Translations under genes and position numbers: made by a program | Source: Thalassorhabdomicrobium marinisediminis | GTDB taxonomy: Bacteria > Pseudomonadota > Alphaproteobacteria > Rhodobacterales > Rhodobacteraceae | Length of the DNA: 64,000 nt | NCBI RefSeq assembly: GCF_003072065.1 | Contig: NZ_QCYG01000010.1 | Location: 62,001 to 126,000 of the forward strand | Reading direction: 5' to 3' | Notes under the pieces: model-generated | What the model was told of the DNA's origin: nothing | The model's input: only the letters and a program-made list of their open reading frames with translations | The model's database searches: none | Shown here: one piece after another, positions 50,456-61,407 of the stretch | Numbering within the stretch: position 1 is the stretch's first letter | How the letters are laid out: every line of letters begins with the position of its first letter

Positions 50456-52204
50456 ATGATCACGTCTTTCCATGGGGCGCGCCGCGCGGCCCTTGCAAGC
50501 ACAGCCGTCGCGCTGGTGATGGCCGGGGCGATGCCCGCTTTGGCGCAGGGGCAGGAAGGCGGCGTTCTGCGCATCCTCGGCTCTGGCGATCTAGGCCGGT
50601 TGGACCCGATGACCGTTGCTACGGTCGGCGACAACAACTTCGTGCGCGCAACAGCCCGCACGCTGATCAGCTACGAAAGCTCGATGGACGAAGACGCGCG
50701 CATCGCGCCCAAGGCGGACCTTGCGACCGAGGTGCCCGAGCCGACCAACGACGGGCTGACCTACACCTTCACCCTGCGCGACGGCATCACATGGGACGCG
50801 CCAGACGGCGCGCGTGACATCGTGGCGGCGGATTTCGAACGCGGCCTCAAGCGAACTTGCAACCCCTCGCTCGGTACGCCGTTCCTGACATACTACGTCT
50901 CGCTCATCGAGGGCATGGATACATTCTGCGACGGCTTCGCCGAAGTCGAGCCGACCGTCGAGGCGATGAAGGACTACATCCAGAACAACGACATTTCCGG
51001 CATCGAAACCCCGGACGAGGACACGGTGGTGTTCAACCTGACCGAAGAGGCGGGCGATTTCATCTACATGCTCTCGCTGTCCGCCGCGGCCCCCGCGCCG
51101 GTCGAGGTTCTGGACTACCTCCCCGACAGCCCCGAATACCGCGAGAACTTCATCTCGTCGGGGCCCTATACGCTGGCCGAGAACATCCCCGACGTGCAGA
51201 CCCGTCTGGTTCGCAACCCGTCGTGGAACGCGGACAGCGACCCGCTGCGCGCAGGCTACGTGGACGAGATCGAGCTGACCTTCGGGCTTCAGGCCGATGC
51301 GGCGATCCAGCAGATTCAGGCCGGTGACGCCGACATGCTCTATGACATCCTTGTGCCACCGGCGCTGATCCCGATGTTGCAGGCCACTGGTGACGACAAG
51401 CTGGTCGCAATCTCGACCGGGCGGACGGCGTTCATCTTCATCAACACCAAATCCCCCAACGTGGACGGGGCCTTGGCCGATGTGCGCGTGCGTCAGGCGA
51501 TCAACTATGCGATCAACAAGGCGGCCGTGGTGCAGCAGCTGGGCGGGCCCTTCGTGGCCGCACCCCAGAACGGGATCTTCGGACCCGGCCTGCTGGGCTA
51601 TCACGATTTCGACCTCTATCCGTCCGAGGATGCAAAGGGCGATCCGGAAAAGGCCCGCGAACTGTTGGCCGAAGCCGGATACCCCGATGGCATCAGCCTG
51701 AAGATGCCGTTCCGCAACCTCAACAACGAAAGCGCCATCGCGCAGACGTTGCAGGCGAGCTTTGCCGAGGCCGGAATCGAGATCGAGCTGATCCCCGTCT
51801 CTGCGGCGGACTACTACTCCAAGTATATGACCAACCCGCAGAACACGACCGACGGCGCATGGGACATCGCCCCGGTGAGCTGGTCGCCCGACTGGGCCGG
51901 CGGGGCCGCGCGTTCGGTCTTCCAGCCGCAGTTCAGCTATGACGGCCGGCACCAGACCTACAACTACACCGACTACAACAACGATGAGGCGAACGCCCGC
52001 GCCAAGGAAGCGATCAACGCCACCTCCGCCGAAGAGGCCGCGCGCCTCTGGGGTGAGGTCGACGAGATCGTGATGGCCGATGCGCCGGTGGCGCCGTTCA
52101 TCTCGCAGAACGTGGTGGTGTATCACAGCGACGCGGTCGAGAACTTCGAGCCCTACGCCCTGGGCGCGAACGGCGACTGGACCAACGTCTGGCTCGATCG
52201 CTGA
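50456..52204 (+). CDS. Peptide ABC transporter periplasmic binding protein (SBP family 5)
   Basis: Receptor for oligo- or dipeptides in the periplasm. From the ATG at 50456 (GGGAGA 5 bases upstream) the protein is 582 residues with a signal peptide (h-region AALASTAVALVMAGAMPALA). The family-5 fold is evident: LTYTFTLRDGITWDAPDGA, NPSLGTPF, INYAINKAAVVQQLGGP, ELLAEAGYPDGI. The length exceeds DppA (~530), as in many actinobacterial and alphaproteobacterial peptide receptors. The neighbours (proline peptidases, hydroxyproline enzymes) suggest Pro/Hyp-containing peptides. A terminator-like hairpin follows. Confidence 0.9.
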   Translation: MITSFHGARRAALASTAVALVMAGAMPALAQGQEGGVLRILGSGDLGRLDPMTVATVGDNNFVRATARTLISYESSMDEDARIAPKADLATEVPEPTNDGLTYTFTLRDGITWDAPDGARDIVAADFERGLKRTCNPSLGTPFLTYYVSLIEGMDTFCDGFAEVEPTVEAMKDYIQNNDISGIETPDEDTVVFNLTEEAGDFIYMLSLSAAAPAPVEVLDYLPDSPEYRENFISSGPYTLAENIPDVQTRLVRNPSWNADSDPLRAGYVDEIELTFGLQADAAIQQIQAGDADMLYDILVPPALIPMLQATGDDKLVAISTGRTAFIFINTKSPNVDGALADVRVRQAINYAINKAAVVQQLGGPFVAAPQNGIFGPGLLGYHDFDLYPSEDAKGDPEKARELLAEAGYPDGISLKMPFRNLNNESAIAQTLQASFAEAGIEIELIPVSAADYYSKYMTNPQNTTDGAWDIAPVSWSPDWAGGAARSVFQPQFSYDGRHQTYNYTDYNNDEANARAKEAINATSAEEAARLWGEVDEIVMADAPVAPFISQNVVVYHSDAVENFEPYALGANGDWTNVWLDR

Positions 52205-52221
52205 TCTGCCCTGACGGACAG

Positions 52222-52250
52222 GGGCGCGCCGCACGATCTGCGGCGCGCCC
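52222..52250 (+). terminator. Strong hairpin after the peptide binding-protein gene
   Basis: GGGCGCGCCGCA (52222-52233) and TGCGGCGCGCCC (52239-52250) form a perfect 12-bp stem with a 5-base loop, followed by TTTCTCTT. It lies inside the predicted transporter operon, between the receptor and ATPase genes, and is probably a partial terminator or mRNA stabiliser favouring receptor expression. Confidence 0.8.
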
Positions 52251-52292
52251 TTTCTCTTCCCCCTTCCCTCGAAGCAGCCCCAAGGACCCGCC

Positions 52293-54139
<1,847 letters not shown>

Positions 54140-54140
<1 letters not shown>

Positions 54141-55132
54141 TGGGCCAGTTCCAGACCCGCAACCAGAAAGCCACCACCGAAGCCGAAACCGCCGAGGCCG
54201 GGGACGCGCCCGTGGTCGTGCAACGCTCTTCGGCGTCACTGACCTTCCGGCGGCTGGCCCGCGATCCGGCGAGCGTCATCGCCTTTGTCTTCATCATCGC
54301 GCTGGTGGCCTTTGCCGTGGGCGCGCCGCTGGTCGAAGCCTGGACCGGCCACGGCCCGATCGAGCAATACCGCGAAACCGCCCTGTCGCCGGTGGGGCTG
54401 CCCGTGGGGCCGAACGCCGAGTTTCTGTTGGGCGGCGACCAGTTGGGCCGCGACGTGTTGGTGCGCATCGCCTATGGCGCGCGCGTGTCGCTGCTGGTGG
54501 GCGTGCTCGCCTCTCTGCTGGCGGCGACGATTGGCGTCACCGTGGGCATGTTGGCCGGGTATTTCGGCGGCTGGGTCGACGTGGTGCTGGGCCGGCTGAT
54601 GGATCTGGTGATGTCGGTGCCGTTCCTGCTGTGCGCGCTGGCGCTGGTGTCGGTGTTCGGGCCGTCCTTGCCGCTGTCGGTCTCGGTCATCGTGTTCTTC
54701 AGCTGGACGACCATTGGCCGGGTGATCCGCGCCGAGACCACATCACTCGCCCGGCGCGAATTCGTGCAGGCGAGCCGCTCGCTGGGGGCGGGGCACGGCT
54801 ACATCCTGTTGCGGGACATCCTGCCCAACCTTGCGCTGACGATCATCATCTACACGACCATGCTGATCCCCAACGCCATCGTGTTCGAGGCGACGCTGTC
54901 ATACCTGGGCATGGGGATCGTGCCGCCGACCCCGTCCTGGGGCGGGATGCTGGCCGAGGCGGGCGCGAACTCGATCTATCTGGTGGCGTGGTGGCTGGTG
55001 GTCTTCCCCGGTCTGGCGCTGCTCGCCTCAACACTGGCGTTCAACATTCTGGGCGACGGGCTGCGCGACGCGCTGGACCCCTCCGCCCGTGGCCGCGCGG
55101 TGCTGCGCAAGAAGAAAAAGACGAAGGGGTAA
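54140..55132 (+). CDS. Peptide ABC transporter permease (DppC-like)
   Basis: Inner-membrane permease of 330 residues with the DppC/OppC N-terminal domain (FRRLARDPASVIAFVFI). The coupling loop with AETTSLARREFVQASRSLGA and the LGMGIVPPTPSWGGMLAEA segment are also typical. A hydrophilic N-terminus of about 35 residues and a basic tail (RKKKKTKG) flank the membrane part. The ATG overlaps the ATPase stop (TGATG); a GTG one codon earlier is possible. Confidence 0.9.
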
Positions 55133-55135
55133 GCC

Positions 55136-56089
55136 ATGATTTCGTTTCTTATCAAACGGTTGACCTTCGGTCTGTTCGTGCTTCTGTCGCTGAGCCTGTT
55201 CGTGTTCTTCCTGTTCTTCGTGGCCCCCGGCGATCCGGCCCGCGTGGTTGCCGGCGACAAGGCCCCCGAGGCCCAGCTTCAGCAAGTGCGCGAGAATCTT
55301 GGCCTCGACCGGCCCATGCCCGAGCAATACCTGCGCTTCGTGACCCGCGCCGCGCAGGGCGATCTGGGCTTTTCCTATCGCAACCGGCAGCCGGTCACCG
55401 ATCTGATCGTGCGGCGCATTCCGGTCACGGTGTCGCTGGTGTTTGGCGGCGTGCTGTTCTGGCTGGCGCTGGGGGTCCCCATCGGCATCATCTCGGCGCG
55501 CAATCCGGGGACTTGGAAGGACAGGCTGGGGCAGGTGTTCATCCTGTTGGGCCTGTCGTTTCCGACCTTCGTTCTGGGGATGCTGGCCCTTTATACGCTG
55601 TATTTCCTGCCGCGCACCGCAGGCTTCACCCTGTTCCCGCCCGGAGGCTACGCGCCGTTTCTGGAGAACCCCGCCAAATGGGCCTGGCATCTGGCCCTGC
55701 CCTGGACCACGTTGGCGCTGGTCGTGGCGGCGATCTATGCACGCCTGACGCGGGGCCAGCTTCTGCAGGTGCTGGGCGAGGATTACATCCGCACCGCCCG
55801 CGCCAAGGGCCTGACCGAACGGCGGGTCGTCTATCGCCACGGCATGCGCGCGACGCTGACGCCGCTGGTCACGCAACTGGGGGCCGATATCGCGGTGCTT
55901 CTGGGCGGGGTGATCGTCATCGAACAGGTCTTCGGCTTGCAGGGGGTCGGCGCGCTGGCCGTGCAGGCGGTGCAGAACCAGGACCGGCCGATCATCATCG
56001 GCGTGGTGATGCTGGGCGGGCTGTTCATTGTCACCACCAACCTGATCGTCGATCTGCTTTACGCAGCCCTTGATCCACGGGTCAGGTAA
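55136..56089 (+). CDS. Peptide ABC transporter permease (DppB-like)
   Basis: Second membrane permease of the peptide importer, 317 residues with about six membrane segments. The DppB/OppB features are present: MISFLIKRLTFGLFVL at the N-terminus, LGLDRPMPEQYLRFV, the coupling loop DYIRTARAKGLTERRVVYRH and IEQVFGLQGVGALAVQAV. In this operon the DppC-type gene precedes the DppB-type gene, the reverse of dppABCDF. It starts 3 bp after the DppC-like stop. Confidence 0.9.
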   Translation: MISFLIKRLTFGLFVLLSLSLFVFFLFFVAPGDPARVVAGDKAPEAQLQQVRENLGLDRPMPEQYLRFVTRAAQGDLGFSYRNRQPVTDLIVRRIPVTVSLVFGGVLFWLALGVPIGIISARNPGTWKDRLGQVFILLGLSFPTFVLGMLALYTLYFLPRTAGFTLFPPGGYAPFLENPAKWAWHLALPWTTLALVVAAIYARLTRGQLLQVLGEDYIRTARAKGLTERRVVYRHGMRATLTPLVTQLGADIAVLLGGVIVIEQVFGLQGVGALAVQAVQNQDRPIIIGVVMLGGLFIVTTNLIVDLLYAALDPRVR

Positions 56090-56119
56090 CTTTCACTTTC
56101 ATCACAGGCAGGCAAACCG

Positions 56120-57400
56120 ATGCAACGCATTCCCGGCTATGACACGCGCGACCGGATGGTCGATGTTCCCCTGAATTGGGCCAAACCCGACGGCGCGACG
56201 ATCGAGGTCTTCGCGCGGGAGGTGACGGCCCCGGGCCGGATGCAGGAGGACCTGCCGGTGCTCGTGTTCCTGCAAGGCGGGCCGGGGGGCAAATCCCCGC
56301 GCCCCAACCGCGGCCCGGCGTGGCTTGACGTGGCCACAAAGCGCCACCGTGTGCTGTTGCTGGACCAGCGCGGCACCGGGCGCTCGACGCCCGTGCAGGG
56401 CCGCCAGTTCGCAGCGATGGGCGCGGACGAGGGCGCGGATTACCTGTCGTGCCTGCGCGCGGACAGCGTGGTGAAGGATTGCGAACACATCCGCAAGACG
56501 CTGTTTGACGGCAAGCCATGGTTCACGCTGGGGCAGAGCTACGGCGGGTTCCTGACGCTGTCTTATCTGTCGCATGCGCCCGAAGGGCTGGCGGGCTGTT
56601 ACGTCACCGGCGGCATGGCGGGGATCAAGGCCGATGCGGCGACGATCTACCGCCACACTTACCCGCGCGTGGCCCACAAGAACGCGCTGTACTTCGACCG
56701 CTACCCCGATGATCGGGCCAAGGTCGACCGCCTCGCCGACCGGCTGGCGCGGGGCGACGTGCGCTTGCCCGATGGGGACGTGCTGACCGTGCGGCGGCTG
56801 CAATACCTCGGGATGGAACTGGGCACCGTCGAAGGGTTCGAGACGTTGCACTGGCTGCTCGACGAGGCCTTTGCCGCCGATGGTGAGGTGTCGGACAGTT
56901 TTCTGGGCACCGTGCGCGGCATGACCTCGTTCGACGACAACCCCCTGTTCGCGGCGATCCACGAAGGGATCTACGGGCAGGACGGCGCGCGCACGGGCTG
57001 GGCGGCCGAGCGGGTGCTGTCCGAGTTTCCCGCCTTTGACGCCGCCGCCCGCCCGCTGCTGTTCACTGGCGAGATGATCTATCCTTGGATGTTCGACGAC
57101 ATCCGCGCGTTGCGGCCCTTCAAACCCGCCGCCGAAGCGCTGGCGCAGCGCCCGCTGGATGCGCCGCTTTACGATCACGCACAGCTGGCCGAGAACACCG
57201 TGCCGGTCTGGGCGGCGGTCTATGCCGACGACATGTATGTGGACATGGACCTGTCGATGCAGACCGCCCGCGACGTGGGCAATGTGCGCATCTGGCTGAC
57301 CAACGAATACGAACACAACGGGCTGCGCCACAGCGGCCGCGTTCTGGAACATCTCTTCGCGATGGAGGACTCTCTTGATGGACACGCATACCTTCGCTGA
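56120..57400 (+). CDS. Proline iminopeptidase-like alpha/beta hydrolase (peptidase S33 family)
   Basis: Predicted cytoplasmic serine peptidase of 426 residues that removes N-terminal proline (or hydroxyproline) from peptides. The catalytic serine is S140 in GQSYGGFLTL. The oxyanion-hole segment is LQGGPGGKSP with the family motif LDQRGTGRST. Asp (in YADDMYVDM) and His (in EHNGLRHSG) candidates lie near the C-terminus. There is no signal peptide. It follows the importer genes by 30 bp and overlaps the M24 peptidase gene by 23 bp, indicating a joint role in peptide use. Confidence 0.88.
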   Translation: MQRIPGYDTRDRMVDVPLNWAKPDGATIEVFAREVTAPGRMQEDLPVLVFLQGGPGGKSPRPNRGPAWLDVATKRHRVLLLDQRGTGRSTPVQGRQFAAMGADEGADYLSCLRADSVVKDCEHIRKTLFDGKPWFTLGQSYGGFLTLSYLSHAPEGLAGCYVTGGMAGIKADAATIYRHTYPRVAHKNALYFDRYPDDRAKVDRLADRLARGDVRLPDGDVLTVRRLQYLGMELGTVEGFETLHWLLDEAFAADGEVSDSFLGTVRGMTSFDDNPLFAAIHEGIYGQDGARTGWAAERVLSEFPAFDAAARPLLFTGEMIYPWMFDDIRALRPFKPAAEALAQRPLDAPLYDHAQLAENTVPVWAAVYADDMYVDMDLSMQTARDVGNVRIWLTNEYEHNGLRHSGRVLEHLFAMEDSLDGHAYLR

Positions 57401-59153
57401 CCACAGCACCCGTCTTGCGCGTCTGCGCGACTGGATCGCGGGGCAGGGGCTGGATGGCATGATCCTGACCACCGCCGACGCCTTCCAGAACGAGGATGCG
57501 CCGGAGCATGACCGCGATATTGCCTGGCTCACCGGGTTTACCGGCTCGCTCGCCCATGCGCTGGTGATGGCGGACGGCGCAGTCTTCCTTGTCGACGGGC
57601 GCTACGGCATTCAGGCGCAGCAAGAGGTGGACGGGGCCGACTGGACCTTCGGCCACATTCACGATGCCCCGCTGGGGGGCTGGCTGCGCGACCGCGCCGC
57701 AGGCTGCACCATCGGCTACGATCCCATGCGCTGGAGCGTGGCGCAGATGCAGGGTCTGCGTGACAAGGCGGGGACGGCGACGCTAACCCCCTGCGACGAC
57801 CCGTTCGATGCGGTCTGGAGCGACCGACCCGCGATGCCGCAGGCGCCGGTGCGCGCCTTGCCCGAAGCCGAAGCGGGCCGCAGTGCGGGCGACAAGCTGC
57901 AGTGGCTGGCGCAGGAACTCGATCAACAGGGCGCCGGCGTCTGGGTCGAAACCCGGCCCGACAACATCGCGTGGCTGTTCAACATGCGCGGCGGGGACGT
58001 GGCGATGAACCCGCTGCCTTTGTCCTTTGCCACGGTCACCGCCGAAGGCGCGGCCCATTGGTTCATTGACCCCGCCAAGTGCAAGGACATCCAGCCCGAG
58101 GGCGTGACCCTTCACCCGATCGAAGCCTTCCTGCCGTGGCTGAAAGAGCAGACCGCGGCCTGCGCCTTCGACCCCGCTTTTACGCCGGATGCGGTCGAAC
58201 AGGCGCTTGGCGAAAGCCGTCATGCGAAAGGCATCGTGACCATCGAAAAGGCGCTGAAGAGCCGCGCCGAGCTTGACGGGTTCCGCCGGGCGCATCTGGA
58301 TGACGCCGTGGCGATGGCGCATTTCGGCCATTGGCTGTCAGAGGTGATGCAGGGCGAGGCTCTGCCGGACGAGACCGCCGCCGCCGTGCAGCTTGAGGCG
58401 TTCCGCGCCAAGTCGGAGGACTATCAAGAGCCGAGCTTCGTCACCATCGCCGCCACGGGCGGCAATGCGGCCATGTGCCATTACCACCCGCCCGCGCAAG
58501 GTTCAGCCCGTCTTGCGCGCGACGCCGTGTTCCTTTGCGATTCCGGCGGGCAATACACCGGCGGCACCACCGATGTGACGCGGACCTATGCCTTCGCCCC
58601 GGTGAGCGCCGAGGTGCGCCGCATCGCCACGGCGGTCCTGCGCGGATTCATCGCCCTGTCGCGCGCGCAATTCCCTGACGGGACCATGCCGCACCAGATC
58701 GACGCGCTGGCGCGGGCACCCCTTTGGGAGATGGGCCTGGATTACGATCACGGCACCGGCCACAACGTCGGGCATAATTTGCTGGTGCACGAACACCCGC
58801 ACCGGATCGGCCAGAAACCCAACCCGTTCGCGCTGCGCGCGGGCCATGTCCTCACCCTTGAGCCGGGGTTTTACGAGGCGGACGTCTGGGGCATTCGCGT
58901 GGAAAATCAGGTCGAGGTGGTCGCACGGGATGCGGGCTTCATCGGGTTCGATGCGATGACGCTGGTGCCGATTGATCTGGGTCTATACGACCTCGACACG
59001 CTGGACGCCGGGGAGCGGGACTGGATCGACAGCTATCACGCGCAGGTGCGCGAGGCGGTTGCACCGCTCCTGTCCGGAGCGGTGCGGGAGTGGTTGATCG
59101 CGGCGACCGCGCCGCTGGATCAGCGCGCGCCCCAAGTGTCGGACAAGCGGTAA
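57378..59153 (+). CDS. Xaa-Pro aminopeptidase (M24B family)
   Basis: Metallopeptidase cleaving the bond between an N-terminal residue and a following proline or hydroxyproline. The 591-residue size equals the three-domain XPNPEP1-like form, not the 440-residue PepP. Metal ligands are visible in [20 protein letters not shown] (two Asp), [17 protein letters not shown] (His), TLEPGFYE (Glu) and RVENQVEV (Glu). The ATG at 57378 has GGAGG nine bases upstream. It overlaps the end of the convergent dehydratase-like gene by 34 bp. Cytoplasmic. Confidence 0.93.
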   Translation: MDTHTFADHSTRLARLRDWIAGQGLDGMILTTADAFQNEDAPEHDRDIAWLTGFTGSLAHALVMADGAVFLVDGRYGIQAQQEVDGADWTFGHIHDAPLGGWLRDRAAGCTIGYDPMRWSVAQMQGLRDKAGTATLTPCDDPFDAVWSDRPAMPQAPVRALPEAEAGRSAGDKLQWLAQELDQQGAGVWVETRPDNIAWLFNMRGGDVAMNPLPLSFATVTAEGAAHWFIDPAKCKDIQPEGVTLHPIEAFLPWLKEQTAACAFDPAFTPDAVEQALGESRHAKGIVTIEKALKSRAELDGFRRAHLDDAVAMAHFGHWLSEVMQGEALPDETAAAVQLEAFRAKSEDYQEPSFVTIAATGGNAAMCHYHPPAQGSARLARDAVFLCDSGGQYTGGTTDVTRTYAFAPVSAEVRRIATAVLRGFIALSRAQFPDGTMPHQIDALARAPLWEMGLDYDHGTGHNVGHNLLVHEHPHRIGQKPNPFALRAGHVLTLEPGFYEADVWGIRVENQVEVVARDAGFIGFDAMTLVPIDLGLYDLDTLDAGERDWIDSYHAQVREAVAPLLSGAVREWLIAATAPLDQRAPQVSDKR

Positions 59154-60148
59154 CCGCGCGGCCATGGGTCATCGGGGTCCAGCATGTGCTGGTGGGTCCC
59201 GGTGATCCAGCCCCGGCCCGAAATTTCGGGGCGAATGCCGGTTTTGTCGCCGATCTTCGTTTCGCCCAGAATGCGGCCCGAGAAGGTGGAGCCGATCAGC
59301 GATTCCGCCGTGAGCCGGTCGTCCGGCCCCATCTCGCCCCGCGCCGACAGCAGCGCCATCCGCGCAGAAAGCGCCGTGCCCGTGGGCGAGCGGTCGACCT
59401 TGCCCGGCCGGATCGCCACCGCCTGCCGGCTGCGCATGCCGTTTTCGTCGTGGCCCATGGGACCAGCGAACAGGCAGAAAGAATAATGGTTCCAGTCCGG
59501 GTTCGTCGGGTGCTGGAAGGGCAGGGCCTTGGTCGCGGCTTCGGTGATCTTCACGCCCATGCGGGCGATCTTGTGCGCCTCATCCTCGACCAGCGACAAG
59601 CCAAGCGCCTCGGCGTCCACCACTACGAAGCTGTCGCCGCCATAGGCCGTGTCGACGGTCAGCGTGCCGATCCCCTCAACCTCGAGCGTCGCATCCAGCC
59701 AGTCCGCATAGCTGGGCAGGTTCTCGACGAAGATGCGCTGCGCCTTGCCGCCGGAACATTCCGCGCGGACCTGAACCAGACCGCCCGGCGCTTCGAGCAC
59801 CATTTCCGTCACCGGTTCCTGCATCGGCACCAGCCCGCTGTCGAGCAACACGGTCGAGACGCAGATGCTGTTGGAGCCGGACATCGGCGGCGTGTCCTCG
59901 GGCTCCATGATGATGAAGGCGGCATCGGCGCGGGGGTCTTTCGGCGGCACCAAAAGGTTCACGTGCCGGAAGACACCGCCGCGCGGCTCATTGAGGACGA
60001 AATCGCGCAGCGTGCCGTCCCGCTCGATCCAGCGGGACTGCTCCCAGATGGTGTCACCGGGGGGCGGGGCCACGCCGCCGACGATGACGTCGCCGACTTC
60101 GCCTTCCGCATGGGCGGATATGATATGAACGATTTTGCTGCTGCGCAT
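59120..60148 (-). CDS. Proline racemase superfamily enzyme with Ser/Thr pair, probable trans-3-hydroxyproline dehydratase
   Basis: The 342-residue protein has the proline racemase fold ([15 protein letters not shown] and [14 protein letters not shown]). The two catalytic cysteines of racemases are replaced by S90 ([11 protein letters not shown]) and T256 (DRSPTGTA). Thr at the second position is the known mark of trans-3-hydroxy-L-proline dehydratases, which keep a Cys at the first position; Ser there is unusual. The divergent neighbour is a pyrroline-2-carboxylate reductase-like gene, exactly the enzyme needed for the dehydratase product. RBS GGAGGA is 5 bases upstream. Epimerase activity is unlikely without cysteines. 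Confidence 0.82.
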   Translation of the reverse strand: MRSSKIVHIISAHAEGEVGDVIVGGVAPPPGDTIWEQSRWIERDGTLRDFVLNEPRGGVFRHVNLLVPPKDPRADAAFIIMEPEDTPPMSGSNSICVSTVLLDSGLVPMQEPVTEMVLEAPGGLVQVRAECSGGKAQRIFVENLPSYADWLDATLEVEGIGTLTVDTAYGGDSFVVVDAEALGLSLVEDEAHKIARMGVKITEAATKALPFQHPTNPDWNHYSFCLFAGPMGHDENGMRSRQAVAIRPGKVDRSPTGTALSARMALLSARGEMGPDDRLTAESLIGSTFSGRILGETKIGDKTGIRPEISGRGWITGTHQHMLDPDDPWPRGYRLSDTWGAR

Positions 60149-60185
60149 GGGGTCCTCCGACTATAGCCCGTGGACCGGCGGCACC

Positions 60186-60222
60186 GGGCCGATCCTATTG
60201 GTCGGGACCCTAGGATGGCCCC
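60186..60222. repeat. Long imperfect hairpin in the divergent dehydratase/reductase promoter region
   Basis: GGGCC-g-ATCCTA (60186-60197) pairs with TAGGAT-GGCCC (60211-60221), an 11-bp stem with one bulged G. Inside the loop GGTC and GACC (60200-60208) can pair as well. It lies 38 bp upstream of the minus-strand start at 60148 and just left of the TGTCGACA site. It may be a leader-RNA structure or a protein-binding site; no T-run is present, so it is not a typical terminator. Confidence 0.4.
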
Positions 60223-60229
60223 CTGAGGT

Positions 60230-60247
60230 TGTCGACAGAAAAAATAC
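60230..60247 (+). promoter_or_regulatory. TGTCGACA operator 3 with conserved GAAAAAATAC extension
   Basis: TGTCGACAGAAAAAATAC matches the gntR-upstream element at 49453-49470 in 17 of 18 bases. Its end of the octamer is 78 bp before the reductase ATG, nearly the same distance as in front of gntR (76 bp). TCGACA inside the palindrome could double as a -35 box with CTGAAT 17 bp downstream. Confidence 0.75.
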
Positions 60248-60315
60248 TAGCTTGCTGAATGGGCCCCGTCCGCCTATCCAGATTGCGATGTATCCCACGG
60301 GTAAAGGAGGGTCGG

Positions 60316-61335
60316 ATGTCTCATGAGTTGGTATCGGTCGCAGCGTTGACCGAGCGGGTCGAAGCGATTTTCGTCAAGGCCGGATTTTCGGCGGATCACG
60401 CGGCCACCCTCGGCCGGGCGATCGTCGCCGGTGAGCGGGACGGCTGCAAGTCCCACGGCGTTTACCGCATCGCGGGCTGTCTGCGCACGCTTGAGGCGGG
60501 CAAGGTCGTGCCCGACGCCGATCCGGTGGTGGCCGAGCCGGATGGCGCAATCATCCGGGTGGACGCCAAGGGCGGCTTCTCGAACCTTGCCTTCGCGCGC
60601 GGGCTGCCGGTGCTGGCCGAGCAAGCGCGCAAGAGCGGGCTGGCGGCGCTGGTGATCAACGACTGCGTGCATTTCGCCGCCCTTTGGCCCGAGATCGAAG
60701 ACATCACCGCCGAAGGGCTGGCCGGGATGGCCATGTGCCCCAGCTACGCCACCGTCGCGCCGGTGGGCGGCACCGAACCGTTGCTGGGCACGAACCCCTT
60801 TGCCTTCGGCTGGCCGCGTGAAGGCAAAAACCCTTACGTCTTCGACTTCGCCACCAGCGTCGTCGCGCGGGGCGAGATCGAGCTTTACCGCCGCGCCGGT
60901 GATCCCCTGCCCGAAGGCTGGGCCTTGGACGCGGACGGAAAGCCCACCACGAGTCCCGAAGCCGCGCTGGACGGGGCGATGCTGCCCTTTGGCGGGCACA
61001 AGGGGTCGGCAATCTCGACGATGATCGAACTGCTGGCGGGCGCGTTGATCGGGGATTTTACCTCGGACAAGGCGCTGGAGTGGCTGGGCACGACGACCAT
61101 CGCGCCGCGTCATGGGGAGCTGATCCTGGCTTTCGATCCCGAACGCTTCGCCGGCGGCCGCGCCGATCCGCGCGCAACGGCGGAAGCCTTCATCGGTGCA
61201 ATCGAAGGGCAGGGCGCGCGCCTGCCCGGTCAACGCCGTTTCGCGGCCCGCGCCGAGGCGCTGCGCGACGGGATTCCGCTGACCAAGGCCGAGCTGGACG
61301 AACTCGACCGGCTGGAAAAAGAAGGCGCGGCCTAA
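60316..61335 (+). CDS. Delta1-pyrroline-2-carboxylate reductase-like enzyme (malate/L-lactate dehydrogenase family 2)
   Basis: NAD(P)H-dependent imine reductase of the Ldh2/MDG family, 339 residues, predicted to turn pyrroline-2-carboxylate into L-proline. Family motifs: GERDGCKSHGVYRI near residue 40 (catalytic His in SHG), NDCVHFAALWPEIE, GTNPFAFGWP and ATSVVARGEIELY, then MLPFGGHKGSAISTMIELLAGAL. AAAGGAGGG is correctly spaced before the ATG at 60316. Paired divergently with the Ser/Thr dehydratase, it completes trans-3-hydroxyproline to proline. Ureidoglycolate or malate dehydrogenase activity is less likely in this setting. It ends at a strong terminator. Confidence 0.87.
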   Translation: MSHELVSVAALTERVEAIFVKAGFSADHAATLGRAIVAGERDGCKSHGVYRIAGCLRTLEAGKVVPDADPVVAEPDGAIIRVDAKGGFSNLAFARGLPVLAEQARKSGLAALVINDCVHFAALWPEIEDITAEGLAGMAMCPSYATVAPVGGTEPLLGTNPFAFGWPREGKNPYVFDFATSVVARGEIELYRRAGDPLPEGWALDADGKPTTSPEAALDGAMLPFGGHKGSAISTMIELLAGALIGDFTSDKALEWLGTTTIAPRHGELILAFDPERFAGGRADPRATAEAFIGAIEGQGARLPGQRRFAARAEALRDGIPLTKAELDELDRLEKEGAA

Positions 61336-61374
61336 GCGGCCACGCCTTTTCGATCATTCCGTACAGGAAAATGG

Positions 61375-61404
61375 ACCGGACACCCGCAGGGGTGTCCGGT
61401 TTTT
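61375..61404 (+). terminator. Rho-independent terminator of the reductase gene
   Basis: ACCGGACACC (61375-61384) pairs with GGTGTCCGGT (61391-61400), followed directly by TTTTT (61400-61404). A further C-G pair can close the loop. It is the clearest intrinsic terminator in the window and sits just before the stop codon of the convergent DapA-like gene at 61408. Confidence 0.92.
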
Positions 61405-61407
61405 GCG

